Below are positions 11,769 through 24,492 of a DNA stretch of 64,000 bases, in pieces. Every line of letters starts with the position of its first letter. Positions within the stretch are counted from its first letter, which is position 1. The DNA is taken from contig NC_060209.1 of assembly GCF_021130785.1 (NCBI RefSeq), positions 22,258,001 to 22,322,000 of the forward strand, written 5' to 3'. Source of the DNA: Homalodisca vitripennis. Taxonomy: Eukaryota > Arthropoda > Insecta > Hemiptera > Cicadellidae. Position numbers and translations under genes: made by a program. The notes beneath the pieces were generated by a model. The model saw only the letters and a list, made by a program, of their open reading frames with translations. It was not told the origin of the DNA and did not search any database.

Positions 11769-12189
11769 TACATAACCAACTTTAATCAATTTTCGGATTC
11801 TTGCTAGTTATTATTCATAAAATTCTAAACTTCATAATATATCCTGGAAAAATATAGTGGCTCGGTTAGGAAACCTGTAATAGCCATAAAATATACTATC
11901 TAAAGCCTCCTAAATGTTTAAAATTGAAATGATAACCGCTTCCAAAATACCCCTAAAAACAAATTCAACAATACGGATACTGATATTTTTGCAGATGAGG
12001 CCCAATGTATTAAATATGATACAATTTACAAATAGGGACTATTCACAACCATGTATGCTTAGATCGGCCGGCACAGTTTTAGAGTAAAAGGGCTTTAATT
12101 TGATTACCAAACACCAAGATAACATGCCATAGACCAGAAATATACCATAGACTCAACTATAAACCCTAGTCGCAAGGTCCAGTCAGAGA
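11769..12189. other. Intergenic, nothing recognised
   Basis: AT-rich before the GC-rich island. No feature seen. Confidence 0.45.
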
Positions 12190-12665
12190 ACGGGCACAGG
12201 GTTATGAATGAAACCCCCTATCGGGTGGGGAGGGGCAGTATCAATGTGTTTGGCAAGAGAACAACTCTTGGATCTGAAAATAGCTGCAGGATATGGTGGG
12301 TCGTAGGTCCTAGGGGTGGTGTAGGAGGTGGGGTACTGGCAGAATTCCAGGATCAATCCCTCACTGAATTATTCGCAGACGGCAACTCTGCTCGTGTGAT
12401 ATTGAAATAAGTGAGGACTAATGACACACCCCCCCCCCCCGTGTCCCCTCAGACTAACCCCCCTCCTTGACGTCATCCAACCGGCGATTGTGGTTTGTTT
12501 TTCTTTCGAACGGCTCATTTGTTTCCGCCCACGAAGAATAGAGCTAAGTCGTCGTGTTCGATTAGTTAGTTATTTTAGCTCATTTCTGCCACGCGCTGAG
12601 CTCAAGCTACGCATTGGAACAATGCTGCAGCATCCCGCCGCTGTATCTGAGTTTACCTAATGGTG
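12190..12665. promoter_or_regulatory. GC-rich island with a CRE palindrome (possible regulatory or exon remnant)
   Basis: About 475 bp of raised G+C in AT-rich flanks. It has G-rich tracts (12225-12340), a C run at 12429-12440, the full CRE palindrome TGACGTCA at 12468-12475 and a CpG-containing segment to 12650. Two plus-strand open frames (68 and 79 codons) occur but show no known domain and no splice context that I trust. It could be a CpG-rich promoter of an unseen gene, a decayed pseudogene or part of a transposon. Confidence 0.35.
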
Positions 12666-13604
12666 ACAGTAAAACCAGAATCACAGATGTAAATCGGAAC
12701 ACATTTTAAAAAGTAATAGCGGACCTTTTAAAATACAATACAAAATCATGTTTTTATCGTTTGAGAACCATACTTTGATAAGCGGTACTAAATAGGACCA
12801 TTACGGTTTTTGACTTGTGATTTTGTAGTCCGACAATGTCGATCAGTTTTGCTGAAGGGAGTTAGAAGGGTGCAATAGACTCTTCCACTAAAAAAGGGAA
12901 AATAAAATATTATTAAACTATACTTCTAGAACAAGATTAAACACATAATCACATAAATATTATTATTTAAATTTATTTTCTTAATTCTTGAATAACTTAT
13001 TTTACTAAAAACATAATATTGTTATTATTCTTTGTTTGAAGGTTATTTTTTGTTATTTTTTATTATTGTTATTATCACTGCTGACTTGTTGCAAAGCGTT
13101 TTGCAAATACTGTAATGTACGTTTGCACTATAGCGTTCAGCTTGTACTGTGATGAGGGCAATGAGGATATCAGAGGAAACTTCTTTTATAATAAAACGGT
13201 AATTAATTGCTCTCTAACACAATAATCAATTACTATTTGTTTAACTACTTAATTTGTCTGTATAGTTTAACCTCGTGTACATATTTTTAAACATTTATAT
13301 AATTTTTGATTGTATGATTGAAAAACGTTGAAAATTCATATGTTGCAGTGATAACAATGTTAAAACACCACTAATTCTTAATTTTCTATATCGTATTGTC
13401 TATTGGTAATATTTCTGTGCTGGATCAATTAATTGAAATAAAGTCAAAACTCGAGAGAACTAAAACAGTGTTGTAAATTAGAAAGAACGACATTGTGTGC
13501 ACAGAAAACAAGAAAACAATCCGATCCACATCTCTCATTGTAATACCCGACCCTCCAGTGAAGTTCATTGTGTCTACAAAGGGAAGCCACCATTTCCCCG
13601 CTGA
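12666..13604. other. Intergenic, nothing recognised
   Basis: AT-rich; T/A-rich low-complexity stretch at about 12950-13080. No gene signal. Confidence 0.5.
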
Positions 13605-14560
13605 GATTATGTGTCAGACGCCTTAAAGTGAATTTTCGACAATTTCCATGTGCCGAATTTTGATTATGTGTCAGACTTCTTAAAGTGAATTTTCGACAAT
13701 TTTGATGTGCCGAATTTTGATTATGTGTCAGACTTCTTAAAGTGAATTTTCGACAATTTTGATGTGCCGAATTTTGATTATGTGTCAGACTTCTTAAAAT
13801 TGTTTTGTAATTTTAATGTGCTGAATTTGGATTATATGTCAGACTTCTTAAAGTGAATTTTTGGCAATTTTAATGTGCCAAATTTTAATTATATGTCAGA
13901 CTTCTTAAAGTGACTTTTTGGCAATTTTAATGTGTCAAATTTTGACGATATGTTGAACTTTTTAAGGTTAATTTTCAGCAATTTTAATGTGCCGAATTTT
14001 GATTATGTGTCAGACTTCTTAAAATTGTTTGGCAATTTTAATGTGTCCAATTTTGATTATATGTCAGACTTCTTAAAGTGAATTTTTGGCAATTTTAATG
14101 TGTCAAATTTTGACGATATGTTGAACTTTTTAAGGTTAATTTTCAGCAATTTTAATGTGCCGAATTTTGATTATGTGTCAGACTTCTTAAAATTAAGTTT
14201 TGTAATTTTAATGTGCTGAATTTGGATTATATGTCAGACTTCTTAAAGTGACTTTTTGGCAATTTTAATGTGTCAAATTTTGACGATATGTCGGACTTTT
14301 TAAAGTGAATTTTCAGCAATTTTAATGTGTCGAATTTTGATTATGTGTCAGACTTCTTAAAATTGTTTTGGCAATTTTAATGTGTCCTATTTTGATTATA
14401 TGTCAGACTTCTTAAAGTGACTTTTTGGCATTTTTAATGTGTCAAATTTTGACGATATGTCGGACTTTTTAAGGTTAATTTTCAGCAATTTGAATGTGCC
14501 GAATTGTTATTATATGCCAGACTTCTTAAAGTGAGTTCTTGGCAATTTTAATACATGGAA
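13605..14560. repeat. 57-bp tandem satellite, about 16-17 units
   Basis: The start word GATTATGTGTCAGAC falls at 13605, 13662, 13719 and 13776, exactly 57 bp apart. Later units drift and some carry short deletions (AAATTGTTT forms) or variants (GACGATATGTYGGAC). Variant units recur in a loose higher-order pattern. The unit length is a multiple of three, but stops occur throughout. Confidence 0.92.
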
Positions 14561-15800
14561 TGCAAATAATTTAAAGTCTTCCCAGTCTGTGCTGTAATCA
14601 GCAAAAAAATTGAATAATCTTTTTCCTAAAAAAATAAACATATTTTATTATTTATTATTAGAACCATAACAGAATAATATTTCCACAGTCCCGAATAATA
14701 TTTAAATGGACCTTGATAACTTCAAAATTACTTATTACCTGTAAATTAATTAGACTAAATTACAATACTAATATCAGCATTTGGACCGGTGACTGTCTTG
14801 TTATGGCAGAGCACAGCGTTTTTGAAAACAAAACTTTTTTAACGTGAAAAGTGAAATTCGTGAAAATTACATTATATGACTTTTTTCAATCAGACCAGAA
14901 TTATTACTTCAATTTCAGTCAAGCCAAGATAGATTAACCTTTGCGTTTTGATAGAAATAAACTTAATAATTTTGTTAATATATCTTTCGGTAAAATTGTA
15001 ACTTTTTAATATAATATTATTAAGAGACAAATAGTTTGAAAGCACTATAAAATATCTCATTTAAAATCATGTAATATTTTCATGGATTTTTTATTACAGT
15101 AATTTTTTTATTTTCTTATATATCATAATTATTTATAGTTTTCATGTCTTCAAGCAAATATCATACTGTTAACTTATCATCTAATTTTATGCATCTAATT
15201 TTATCTCTAACTATACAGTACTATTTCCTAGAAAGGTTCATAATAATCGAAGAAGTTTCGTAAAACTTTTATGAGTTTCAAGACATATAAATAACATAGT
15301 TACCTACGGAATTTTCTCTCTAAGTAAAAAGGACCCTTGTAAACCAAGTATTACTTATTTTTAGTAATTTTTATTTGAGTTTTGAAATTAATATTCTAAT
15401 CTAAGAATATGGTGATAAGATTAGCTATTAGGCTACACTAGTTTACTTTATGAAGGCGAAATGTGCATGTTTTAACTCTAATTGCTTCACTCTAATGAAA
15501 TAGAAATACTTACATTGGAGGTTCTCCAATCATAAGGTTGTAAGATAAAATAAAAATAAAAACTTATTGATTTTCCAAACATAATCATATCTTTCTTTCT
15601 TTCTTATGAAGAATACTTATTTTCAAAGCCCACAAGTAAAACTGTAGATGAGGCATTTTTGGTCTAGTGGTAGATAACAGTTTATCTATGTCAAATGTCA
15701 TTCGACGGCACGCAAATACACACGCCACAAGCTCATTCAAAAAAAGTTCTCATTAGAGTGTACAAACCATTAGAGTGTACACAGGACACACTGATTGCTA
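14561..15800. other. Intergenic, nothing recognised
   Basis: AT-rich with a short TTTC tract near 15590-15605. No coding or RNA gene motif seen. Confidence 0.5.
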
Positions 15801-15813
15801 GGATTAGTCAGCT

Positions 15814-16390
15814 ATGGCTTTACTAACTGATGTCATGTCACGCGATTTACTCCCTGGTACTCATTCAACAATGGTTCTAACTGGAGTTCATAGGAGTTGG
15901 GATCATTCATCTATGGATCTACCAACTGACCTCCTGTCACGCGATTTACTCCCTTGTACTCATTCAACAATGGTTCTAGCTGGAGTTCATAGGTCAGGGA
16001 TCATTCAGCTATGGCTGTACTAACTGATGTCCTGTCACGTGATTTACTCTCTGGTACTCATTCAACAATGGTTCTAGCTGGAGTTCATAGGACCTACTCT
16101 CCGTATAGACTACTGAGACATACCTCTTACTAGCGCCATCCTCGACACATTCAACACACTGACTGCTGGGATTATTCAGCTACAGCTCTACTAACTTACG
16201 TTCTGTCACGCGATTTACTCCCTGGTACTCATTCAACAATGGTTCTAGCTGGAGTTTATAGGACCTACTCTCCGTTTAGACTACTGAGACATACCTCTTA
16301 CTAGCGTCATCCTCGACACATTCCACACACTGACTGCTGGAAACATTCATCTATGGCTCTACAAACTGACCTCCTGTCACGCGATCCAGA
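15814..16390. repeat. Compound tandem repeat, units ~99 and ~171 bp
   Basis: The block GATTTACTCYCTGGTACTC followed by ATTCAACAATGGTTCTAG recurs at about 15844, 15943, 16041 and 16212, with a final partial copy near 16384. Spacing is 99, 98, then about 171 bp. The longer units carry an extra segment (TACTCTCCGT-TAGACTACTGAG). The 69-codon frame at its start reflects the repeat. Confidence 0.85.
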
Positions 16391-17120
16391 TCAAAAGATT
16401 TTTTTTTAAGTAAAGAGCTTTCTGACGATTATTTCATCAGCTATATTGTTACCTCATATAAAAGCGGAAATTGCAGTATTAATATTTCCTGCTCATAATT
16501 ATACATTGAGTTTTAAATCTTTGTTTCTGTAATCTTGGTTAGAGAAAGCTTTTTAAGTTATTGTTTATAATCTTGACGTGCTAAACAAATCAAAACTTGG
16601 ACTTTGCTAGTGCGTTATTTCTTACTCCCACAAACTTTCGTTTTCCGCTTTCAAATTTCCTCGTTATTATGTTTTAGTCTTAAAACAACAAAGAGCGTCT
16701 GCAATACTCATAATAACCTGTTTCCTTGATAAATAATATGCACGGAAATTAAAATATTAAAGGGTTTCACAATATAAAACATTTTTTTTTACTAATATAA
16801 TATCACAATATTCTTGGTTTTATTGTTTTACCTGAATGAAAATAGTGTTCTAATATTTTTCGTTAATATCAGATAATTCTAATCTGCTTCCCTCTTCTGT
16901 TTTGATGTTCAGAAAACTGCACTGCATATTCACTTACAAGTACAAAGTAGTATATGGTTTTGACTCTCGTTGTACTAAGGTATGTACTACCTTATACTGA
17001 TTGTGTTTGAATTCAATAATTATTGGTGAATCATTACAAAGGAGACGTACAATATTTCATTTCTAAACGTTATTAAATTTGTTCTTGTTTTATTTACACT
17101 TTCGATGTTATTTAAATACA
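16391..17120. other. Intergenic, nothing recognised
   Basis: AT-rich between the compound repeat and the CTAG-type terminus. No gene signal seen. Confidence 0.5.
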
Positions 17121-17125
17121 ATATA

Positions 17126-17260
17126 CTAGCAATATCCCGCGGTTTCGCACGCCTTTCGTAAGCTTTGTCCTAGAATGAGCACTTCTGGTTCAAGTGAATT
17201 ATATTTCCAACACCGATGTAGAGTTTACCTTGTTGCCACGATCAAGACTACCTGTCAAAT
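17126..17260 (-). mobile_element. Transposon terminus of the 'CTAGC...CCCGCGG' type (Helitron-like 3' end or RTE-type)
   Basis: Read on the minus strand, a GC-rich block GCGAAACCGCGGG is followed by ATATTGCTAG and then T. Many arthropod repeats end this way, usually annotated as Helitrons (ending CTAG before T). The adjoining segment (17185-17240, GAGCACTT ... TTATATTTCC) resembles 54455-54500. No coding part was seen. Confidence 0.4.
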
Positions 17261-17603
17261 TGTATGCTTATAGACATTCTTTACCTACATGTACTTTATT
17301 ATAAAGTGGTCTAACACTCAAGCTTTAAGTTCAACGAGGAATTTATTTTAAAGACACGTATACATCAAAACTTAACGCCTTCAAATAGTGGTTGTGGCTA
17401 TGTAATATACGTAACTGTCTCGTAATTGCTGTTTATAATGTGCAGGCGCCTTGATAATGTTTATTTTGCAGAGGCGCCTAGTGATGAGTTACATCAATGG
17501 GACATAGCATAAACCTTCTACGTGGAAAAATACATGTACTTACAAATTTTCATAATGATAGGTCAAATAGTTTCGGAGTGTATAAAAGACATACAGACAA
17601 ACA

Positions 17604-17606
<3 letters not shown>

Positions 17607-17670
<64 letters not shown>
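17607..17670. repeat. (AT)n microsatellite
   Basis: About 32 AT dinucleotides. The Tyr-Ile repeated frames that cross it on both strands are artefacts. Confidence 0.95.
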
Positions 17671-17673
<3 letters not shown>

Positions 17674-17809
17674 TTCTGAAAGAATAAGAATGGCCCATAA
17701 GTGTTTGTTAATATCGTAAGAAGCGTAAGCGTATATATTAGAAGTAGAGTAAACAATATGATAGACTTCGATATCATGACTGTCTGTATCGGTCTCAGTG
17801 CCTCCGTGA

Positions 17810-17890
17810 TCGCCATGACGTCAGGATAGCCTCATCAATAGTCAGCAAAGAAGCGGAAATTTCCAGCAGCTAAATGGCGGGAAAACGATG
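17810..17890. promoter_or_regulatory. CRE and E2F-like motif cluster (tentative)
   Basis: TGACGTCA at 17816-17823 and GGCGGGAAAA at 17877-17886 (E2F consensus on the minus strand) lie 53 bp apart, with a GGAAATTTCC palindrome between them. No TATA box or first exon was identified, so a promoter is only a possibility. Confidence 0.25.
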
Positions 17891-18845
17891 TTTAAGTCAG
17901 CGCCATTTTATGAATATTTAATGAGATACTCAGTAACAGTGACACTTTTATTTAGTTATTTCTTAATCCTTTTTCCTTACAGTTTCGTAAAAGTGAACAC
18001 GGTTAAATAATTATTATTATTGTTCATTCTGCACATTTTATACATTCACTATACAGTAGATACGGTACATTTTTTTTTTTTTCAAAAATAGTAATGACAG
18101 CGTGCTGAGATTTTCATGATATGAATTACATCTCTGTAAACAACTGAAAAAAATAAATCGGAATTCTACAAATAAGTGTGTATAATTTTGTGGCTACATT
18201 TCCCGCTCACCAAAAATTGTGTTAAATATAAGGGATTATTCAATAGTAAATAATTATAATTAATACAATACAAACTCAACATACTCACTGTAATGGGTTA
18301 ATTTGTTACTTGGTTTAATATATGTATGTAAATATTATTTTCATTCGTATTTTATTAGATTCTGAACAGTTTGAAAAATATTATACTACGCAACAGATTA
18401 AAAAATTTCTTCCAGTCAATGCCATATCACAAACACTCGTAAACAGTTTGGGGAAAAAAATTAATCGCAAATTATCATTGTTTCGTCATCATAATAGTTC
18501 CATACATAAGGGTTTTCCGGCAACTCTGTGGCATTTAATGTCAGTATAGTTAGCAACTGTGACACATAAACCTCAGGACAGTATTTAAAATACATTGCCT
18601 TTCTCTGTGAAACCTATATCACCAGTCTCAAATCGGTACACAATCTGAACGGGTATCAGCATATCCCCGGGTAGACCGCAAACATTCACAAACAGCCAAA
18701 CTAAATTTGTCTCATGTTAAAAATATTCAAACTATTAATCACACCAAATTTACAGCATATTTTATATTTTCTGTATCCAGTTCTTACAGTTAGAAGAAAC
18801 TATTATATTCCAACAATAACTATCAAGATTAAATTCATTCGGACC
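17891..18845. other. Intergenic, nothing recognised
   Basis: AT-rich. A 75-codon plus-strand frame at 18322-18549 has no recognised domain. Confidence 0.45.
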
Positions 18846-20125
18846 TTTTAATCAAGAGTTATCACACAGATGGATAAACTGATATTTTACCTTTTAGACC
18901 CCCAAAATCAACAGGGTTATTTCCTTAAACCAAAAGGAACTTTTTGTAAAGATTAAAGTCCTTAGGTCCTTTCTATAAAGAGTTATCACACAGACGGATA
19001 AAGTGAAATTTTACATTTTTGATCCCAAAATCAACAGGGTTATTTCCTTAAACCAAAAGGAACTTTTTGTAAAGATTAAAGTCCTTAGGTCCTTTCTATC
19101 AAGAGTTATCACACAGATGGATAAACTGATATTTTACCTTTTTCACCCCCAAAATCAACAGGGTTATTTCCTTAAACCAAAAGGAACTTTTTGTAAAGAT
19201 TAAAGTCCTTAGGTCCTTTCTATCAAGAGTTATCACACAGACGGATAAAGTTAAATTTTACATTTTTGATCCCAAAATCAACAGGGTTATTTCCTTAAAC
19301 CAAAAGGAACTTTTTGTAAAGATTAAAGTCCTTAGGTCCTTTCTATCAAGAGTTATCACACAGATGGATAAACTGATATTTTACCTTTTTCACCCCCAAA
19401 ATCAACAGGGTTATTTCCTTAAACCAAAAGGAACTTTTTGTCAAGATTAAAGTCCTTAAGTCCTTTCTATCATGAGTTATCACACAGATGGTTAAAGTGA
19501 AATTTTACGTTTTTTATCCAAAATTCAACACGGTTTTTTACACCAAGTCTAAACTATTTATCAAGATTAAAGTGATTAGGTCCTTTCTATCAAGAGTTAT
19601 TAGTAAAGACGGATAAGCAGAAGGATAAACTGAACTTTTATCTTTTGATCTCAAAATCAACAGGCTTTTTCCAACACCAAGAGGAACCTATTTATCAAGA
19701 TTTATCAAGTCCTCATGATCTTTCTATCAAGAGTTATCACACTGACGGACTAACAGAACTTTTATCTTTTTTATTCAAAAATCAATAGGGTTCTTCCCAA
19801 ACTAAGTGGAACCTATTTATCAAGATCCTTAGGATCTTTCGATCAGGAGATATCTCTCAGAAGAATAAACTGACGAATAAACTTAACTTTTACCTTTTGA
19901 CCCAAAAATCAACAGGGTTCTTTCCTAAACCAAAAATAGGCAAAAGGAACCTATGTATCAAGTATGACGTCCTTAGGATATTTTCATCAAGGGTTATAAG
20001 CACAGACGGTTTAAATTAAGTTTTTTTTACCTTTTGACTCTAAAATCAATAGGGTTCTTTCCAAACCAAGAAGGAACTCTTTATCAAGATTAAAGTTCTT
20101 TCTGTCAAGAGTTACCGCACAGACG
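18846..20125. repeat. Dimeric tandem satellite (124 + 123 bp), decaying rightward
   Basis: The word AGAGTTATCACACAG starts at 18855, 18979, 19102, 19226 and 19349: alternating 124- and 123-bp spacing. Two monomer types alternate: one with GATGGATAAACTGATATTTTA and CACCCCCAAAATC, the other with GACGGATAAAGTGAAATTTTA and GATCCCAAAATC. The first ~600 bp is a near-homogeneous dimer array. From about 19470 to 20125 the units become strongly diverged and keep only words such as AATCAACAGGG and AAGGAAC. Confidence 0.92.
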
Positions 20126-21706
20126 GACAGAGGCTCAGACGGACTAACGGCGGAGAACGACAAAAGTTTTAAAAGTCTCTGTCATCGGATATTTAATATT
20201 TATGAAGTATTTGAAATAAAACTTGCTTTTTTATAGAAAACGTTAGTTATAAATCCCAGTCACCTCTGTAGTATTTTGATTTTAGTTACTAACAGACCAA
20301 TAGCGGACTACATTGCATTTATATTAAACAAAAGTGTTTAAGTGGAAAAAGCCTTTTAAAATGTATAGGTTATTATCACTTCTAAATTTTTTAGTTTGAA
20401 TTGTGGATCCTATGTTTTGAGTTTCCATTATTAATTTAGTAGGTTTACCAGTAACGATTTCTGAATAATAACGAAAGGTAGACTATTTTTGTTGATAGTA
20501 ATGTAAGATTTTTATTTTTACTTTTTGCAATATACTTTATACATGAACTATTATTTTTTTCAAATGAAATTGAATGTCTATAGCTTTCAGGTTTCAAAAA
20601 AGTAATAAAAATAGAATTTCTATAAACAAATATAACAATCCTCAAAAGCGGTATTTTCGAATTTTATTTGTAATATCGGTCGGTATTAGTTCTAATGGTT
20701 AAAAATTTTAAAATCGTAAGAGTAATTAAAAATATTGTTACTTTTTAGATTGATTAAGTTTATCTTAAAATATAGTTTATTCGGTTAAAAGAATCAGCAA
20801 AAAATTAGAATTTGAATCTTGTAGACTTATTTTAAAAATTAAATAGAATTATTTCAATCTTTACCACACGTAAATTGTCTATTTGATGTATATTACGTTA
20901 ATTTTTACTCTTACAAAATAGGTTGAATCTAAATCAACATTGTTAAAGAATTATATTAGAAGAAGAAAATTAATGTATTATTAAAGAATTATATTAGTAC
21001 TGTATTAAGAACATAAGTAGGAAAATACTGAGTATATTTTGTGAGATCATCCATACCATATTTTAAATAAATTAGCAATAAAGGTTATTTAAATTTTAAA
21101 GAGAACTTTAGAAGTAAGAAGATACGAGCAGACTTGCATGGATTTCCCTGGAAATTCGAGCAGAGCTGGGCTGACCTTTGGCCTTTTGTGACCTTCCCCA
21201 GCCGAGCACTTGGTCCTCACATTCACCTGACTACCGGGTTGATATTTTAAGTTGTTCGAAAATTAAAGAAACAACATAAAATAACACAATTGACAGTTCA
21301 ATCACTATTCAACAATTAATTGTGTGCTGTACTGAACTCCTAGGCCATGTAATTACCTCAATAATCAGTTGCAGTTAATTACAATTTGATAAGGTGATTA
21401 AATAATGGCAAACAGAAATGTAAATATATTAAAATAAAATAATATATTATGTAATTTGATGATTACGATTGGTTAAACAATGGTTATGCAACGCTAAAAG
21501 CAAACATTAGCAGTATAAATAAGAATTACATTTGCCATGGTGCTATCAAGTGTAAAATGTTTGCTTAAGCTTACGTGTGTGGTTGCAATTTATAATGCAG
21601 TTATGATCCTTAAGCACTAAAACTCTTAAAACCCAAGTCGCTTCTTATCTCATACTTCTAAAAACATACTCAGACCTTTTCTTTGTTCTTTTAGAATGAG
21701 AAGAAG
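20126..21706. other. AT-rich stretch with one GC-richer patch
   Basis: Mostly featureless. At about 21125-21240 a GC-richer patch reads unlike its surroundings (for example GACCTTTGGCCTTTTGTGAC). It could be an exon or repeat fragment. No domain or splice pattern recognised. Confidence 0.4.
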
Positions 21707-22072
21707 CTAAGAAGTTTGCACCTAGTTCTATGCAATAACCTTTGCGCTGCTTCCGGAGTTACAGGATATTCTGGATGGGTAAGAGTTGGGAAATGGGGCC
21801 GCCTCCAGTGAACATTCATGAGGTAAAGTTAGGGCGTTAATCTCAAGTCATGTCCCCTCAGAAGAAGGATAAGCCAGCTCTGAACCAGCCTCTCCAGTCA
21901 AAGCAGGCAGCGGGTGACACAGCCTTAGGTCTAGGATGGCAAGAACTTTTTAGGGCAAGTCTCTTAGGGAACAAACCCACCAAACTCCAACAGTCATCTC
22001 CCGCAGTAGACTAGACCTATCGAATTACCCTTGCGCCCCAGAATCTCGACAGTTGCGGTTAGTGATGTGCCG
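21707..22072 (+). repeat. Dispersed ~330-bp repeat family, copy 2 (longest)
   Basis: The most complete copy of the family also found at 7811-8065, 32995-33222 and inverted at 59533-59868. Homology with the inverted copy runs from a GAAGCTAAGAAG-like block on the left to a TTAGTGATGTG block on the right, which sets the likely element limits. Confidence 0.7.
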
Positions 22073-22904
22073 CTCCTGCACATCCAAAGGGTTGCACAGA
22101 TGTAAGTGACACATCGGTTTTTGCTGCACCCAGTATACATTCAAGGTATAATCCAGCCAGAAGTGAACCCTCCTGGGGTGCTCAGACCTTAGAAACTGAT
22201 TATTTATATACATTTTGAAATCGGAACGACTGTCGATTATGGTTGTGGGTCAATGCTGTTTGACCGGTTGATACCTTGTGAAACTACTTTGCTGATATGC
22301 CAATTGCCATTGCCGATTACTAAAGAATATTTAGTGTAACAATCAGGAATAGGTTTTATGCAAATACAAAAATTACAGGAAACTAAAATTACGACTACCA
22401 GATTTTTCGCATCAAAGGGCTTTCTCGGCAACAAATTATATATGGTTCAAATTTGTAAACACAAATTTATATATGCTGCACAAATTTATATATAATTAGC
22501 AAATATACATATGCTAATTATATAAATGTTTGGAAACATTTAAAACTATTTCCAGTTTTACTTAACGATCCTAATATCGAAATCCCTTTGCACAACTTTG
22601 AACGCATCATTTTGACGCCAACAGATTAAAATATATACAACCAAGATAAAAAGTTGCCCCAATGCAAACGGCCACCATCTGAGAACCGTCCTGTAAAAGT
22701 AGTTGTTTAACGAATTATATAAGTTTCTATCCAAGCCAAATTTGCTTGATGTGAATTGGAAATAATATTCGTTGTGGTATTCGCTGGGCTTATATTTAAT
22801 TTTGGCATAAAAATTAATAGTTTCATCAACAGTTTTAATACAAAGAGGGTCCTATTACTATTCAACTGTAATTTAAAATTCATACGTTTCATGTCGATTC
22901 CATT
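22073..22904. other. Intergenic, nothing recognised
   Basis: A short AT-rich inverted stretch lies near 22440-22530 (repeated ATTTATATATG-like words). No gene signal seen. Confidence 0.4.
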
Positions 22905-23350
22905 TTGAGAGAAATCGCCATTTCACTGCAACCGTCCGGAATCTCGCAAACTCCAACAAAATATCATTACATTTCCCCATTCGCGTACTATAATCTCATG
23001 ACGGCAATATGTTCGTTGGGAGAAATCATCATTTCTGCACCTCATTCAATCTCGCTGCATCCTACTCAGAACCTTGGCAACTCCCACAAAATATCATTAC
23101 ATTTCTCCATTCGCGTGTGATAATCTCCTGACGGCAGTATGTTCGTTGGGAGAAACCATCATTTCTGCACCTCATTCAATCTCGCTGCATCCTACTCAGA
23201 ACCTTGGCAACTCCCACAAAATATCATTACATTTCTCCATTCGCGTGTGATAATCTCCTGACGGCAGTATGTTCGTTGGGAGAAACCATCATTTCTGCAC
23301 CTCATTCAATCTCACTGCATCCTACTCAGAACCTTGGCAACTCCAACAAG
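22905..23350. repeat. 130-bp tandem repeat, about 3.4 units
   Basis: GCATCCTACTCAGAACCTTGG recurs at 23057 (start of word), 23187 and 23317, exactly 130 bp apart. The second and third units are almost identical and the first is diverged. Plus-strand frames of 71 and 90 codons run through it because the unit has few stops. Confidence 0.9.
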
Positions 23351-23575
23351 ACAGTCATTTGGATGATGTTTCTGTGGATTCTTGAAGGCTGTAATGATTA
23401 CTGGAAGAAATCCCAATCCCCGTATCTCCTCCTGGATTACTTTAAACTTTACCAAACCGTGAAACTCGGGACCTAGAACAATGTCGTCATCAGGAACCCT
23501 CAGCGGGATACTTATAGGCATCCCAAATGCTAATTGACAACCCACCTCTGCAATCAGCCCATTTCGCTGCACCAT
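23312..23575 (-). CDS. Unrecognised 87-codon open frame, possible exon remnant
   Basis: The carboxyl end of this minus-strand frame overlaps the 130-bp repeat. The unique part (about residues 1-65) has a balanced composition with hydrophobic stretches such as GCQLAFGMPISIPLRVP. That is faintly reminiscent of the proline/hydrophobic start of insect DM4/12-type secreted proteins, but the match is weak and the family's cysteines are not seen. A second minus-strand frame is open through the same DNA. Treat it as a hypothetical ORF; it may be part of an exon or wholly noncoding. Confidence 0.2.
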   Translation of the reverse strand: MVQRNGLIAEVGCQLAFGMPISIPLRVPDDDIVLGPEFHGLVKFKVIQEEIRGLGFLPVIITAFKNPQKHHPNDCLVGVAKVLSRMQ

Positions 23576-23840
23576 ATCCGGAACCTAGTTTCTGCACACG
23601 ACTTTTAACTGGGCACTTTTGCAAGTTAGCACGTCCGGATTGATTGAAGTACTTAAATAAGAAGTTTGCCATGTTTCTTAATGAATATAGATGTGTTGCA
23701 CTTAATATTACACTCAAACATACATCACGTAAGCCCGCTCGTTGAGAAAAGGGAAGAAAAACTACAGAACTGAAAATTATTTTCACTGATCATTCTTAAC
23801 TATAATTTATTTTACGTTACCAACAGTATTTATTCAATTT

Positions 23841-24012
23841 GAATGGTTAGTTTAGCTCCAGTTCACCTTCCTTTACTACAGCGTCTCTTATCCGACCTAT
23901 TTATACGTGTCTCTGATATCGAAACGATGTAAATGTTCGTTTTGAGCTTCTTCGTCGCCGACGATCATGACTCCAAATTCCAGGATTAAAGTCTGAGAAA
24001 GCACTCGATACC
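23841..24012. mobile_element. 'TTTAGCTCCAGTT' element, rearranged copy
   Basis: Begins with the terminal motif GTTTAGCTCCAGTT and the TCACCTTC that follows it in the copies at 29451 and 53597. The interior (about 23911-24000, GTGTCTCTGATATCGAAA ... AAATTCCAGGATTAAAGTC) matches the body of the 53597 copy in reverse orientation. The end and body are therefore joined in an inverted arrangement. Confidence 0.55.
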
Positions 24013-24492
24013 AAACGCTGAAATAAAAGGACAGTAATAATAAGACAACAACAATAATGCAACAAATAATACAATAATCCAGTTTCAAAGAAAAATTCCA
24101 AATGCTGAAGTTTCTAATTTCACTTCTTCATTTAGTTTTTGAGACTTTATAAATAATAAACTACTTAAAAAGCTTTTAATACAATTTATATAATATGTTT
24201 GTAATATTATTTTATATACAGTGTTGAGTTAAAACTATGGATACACTCTGTTTAGTTTTTGATGCATGAAGATGGAGGGATGGAACTCGGGACACCTTTC
24301 TAGGAAATAGAAGTGAAATTTTTAGTCACTGTTAAAACTTTTCCCATTTACCCAAAATGGGATTTTGGGTGGGTGGCTCAAATGTTTAAATGCAAATAAA
24401 AGAAGAAGAACAGTGGAAACTAGAACGTTCTATCTCAACCCAGTACAAAACGGCATCTCACTGAAATTCATTATTATGCGACTATACTGGTT
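24013..24492. other. Intergenic, nothing recognised
   Basis: Lies upstream of the LINE C-terminal frame and may contain more decayed LINE sequence. No motif was recognised. Confidence 0.35.

Noticed and set aside
17497..17816. Tyr-Ile repeat proteins on both strands
   Set aside because: They are translations of the (AT)n tract.
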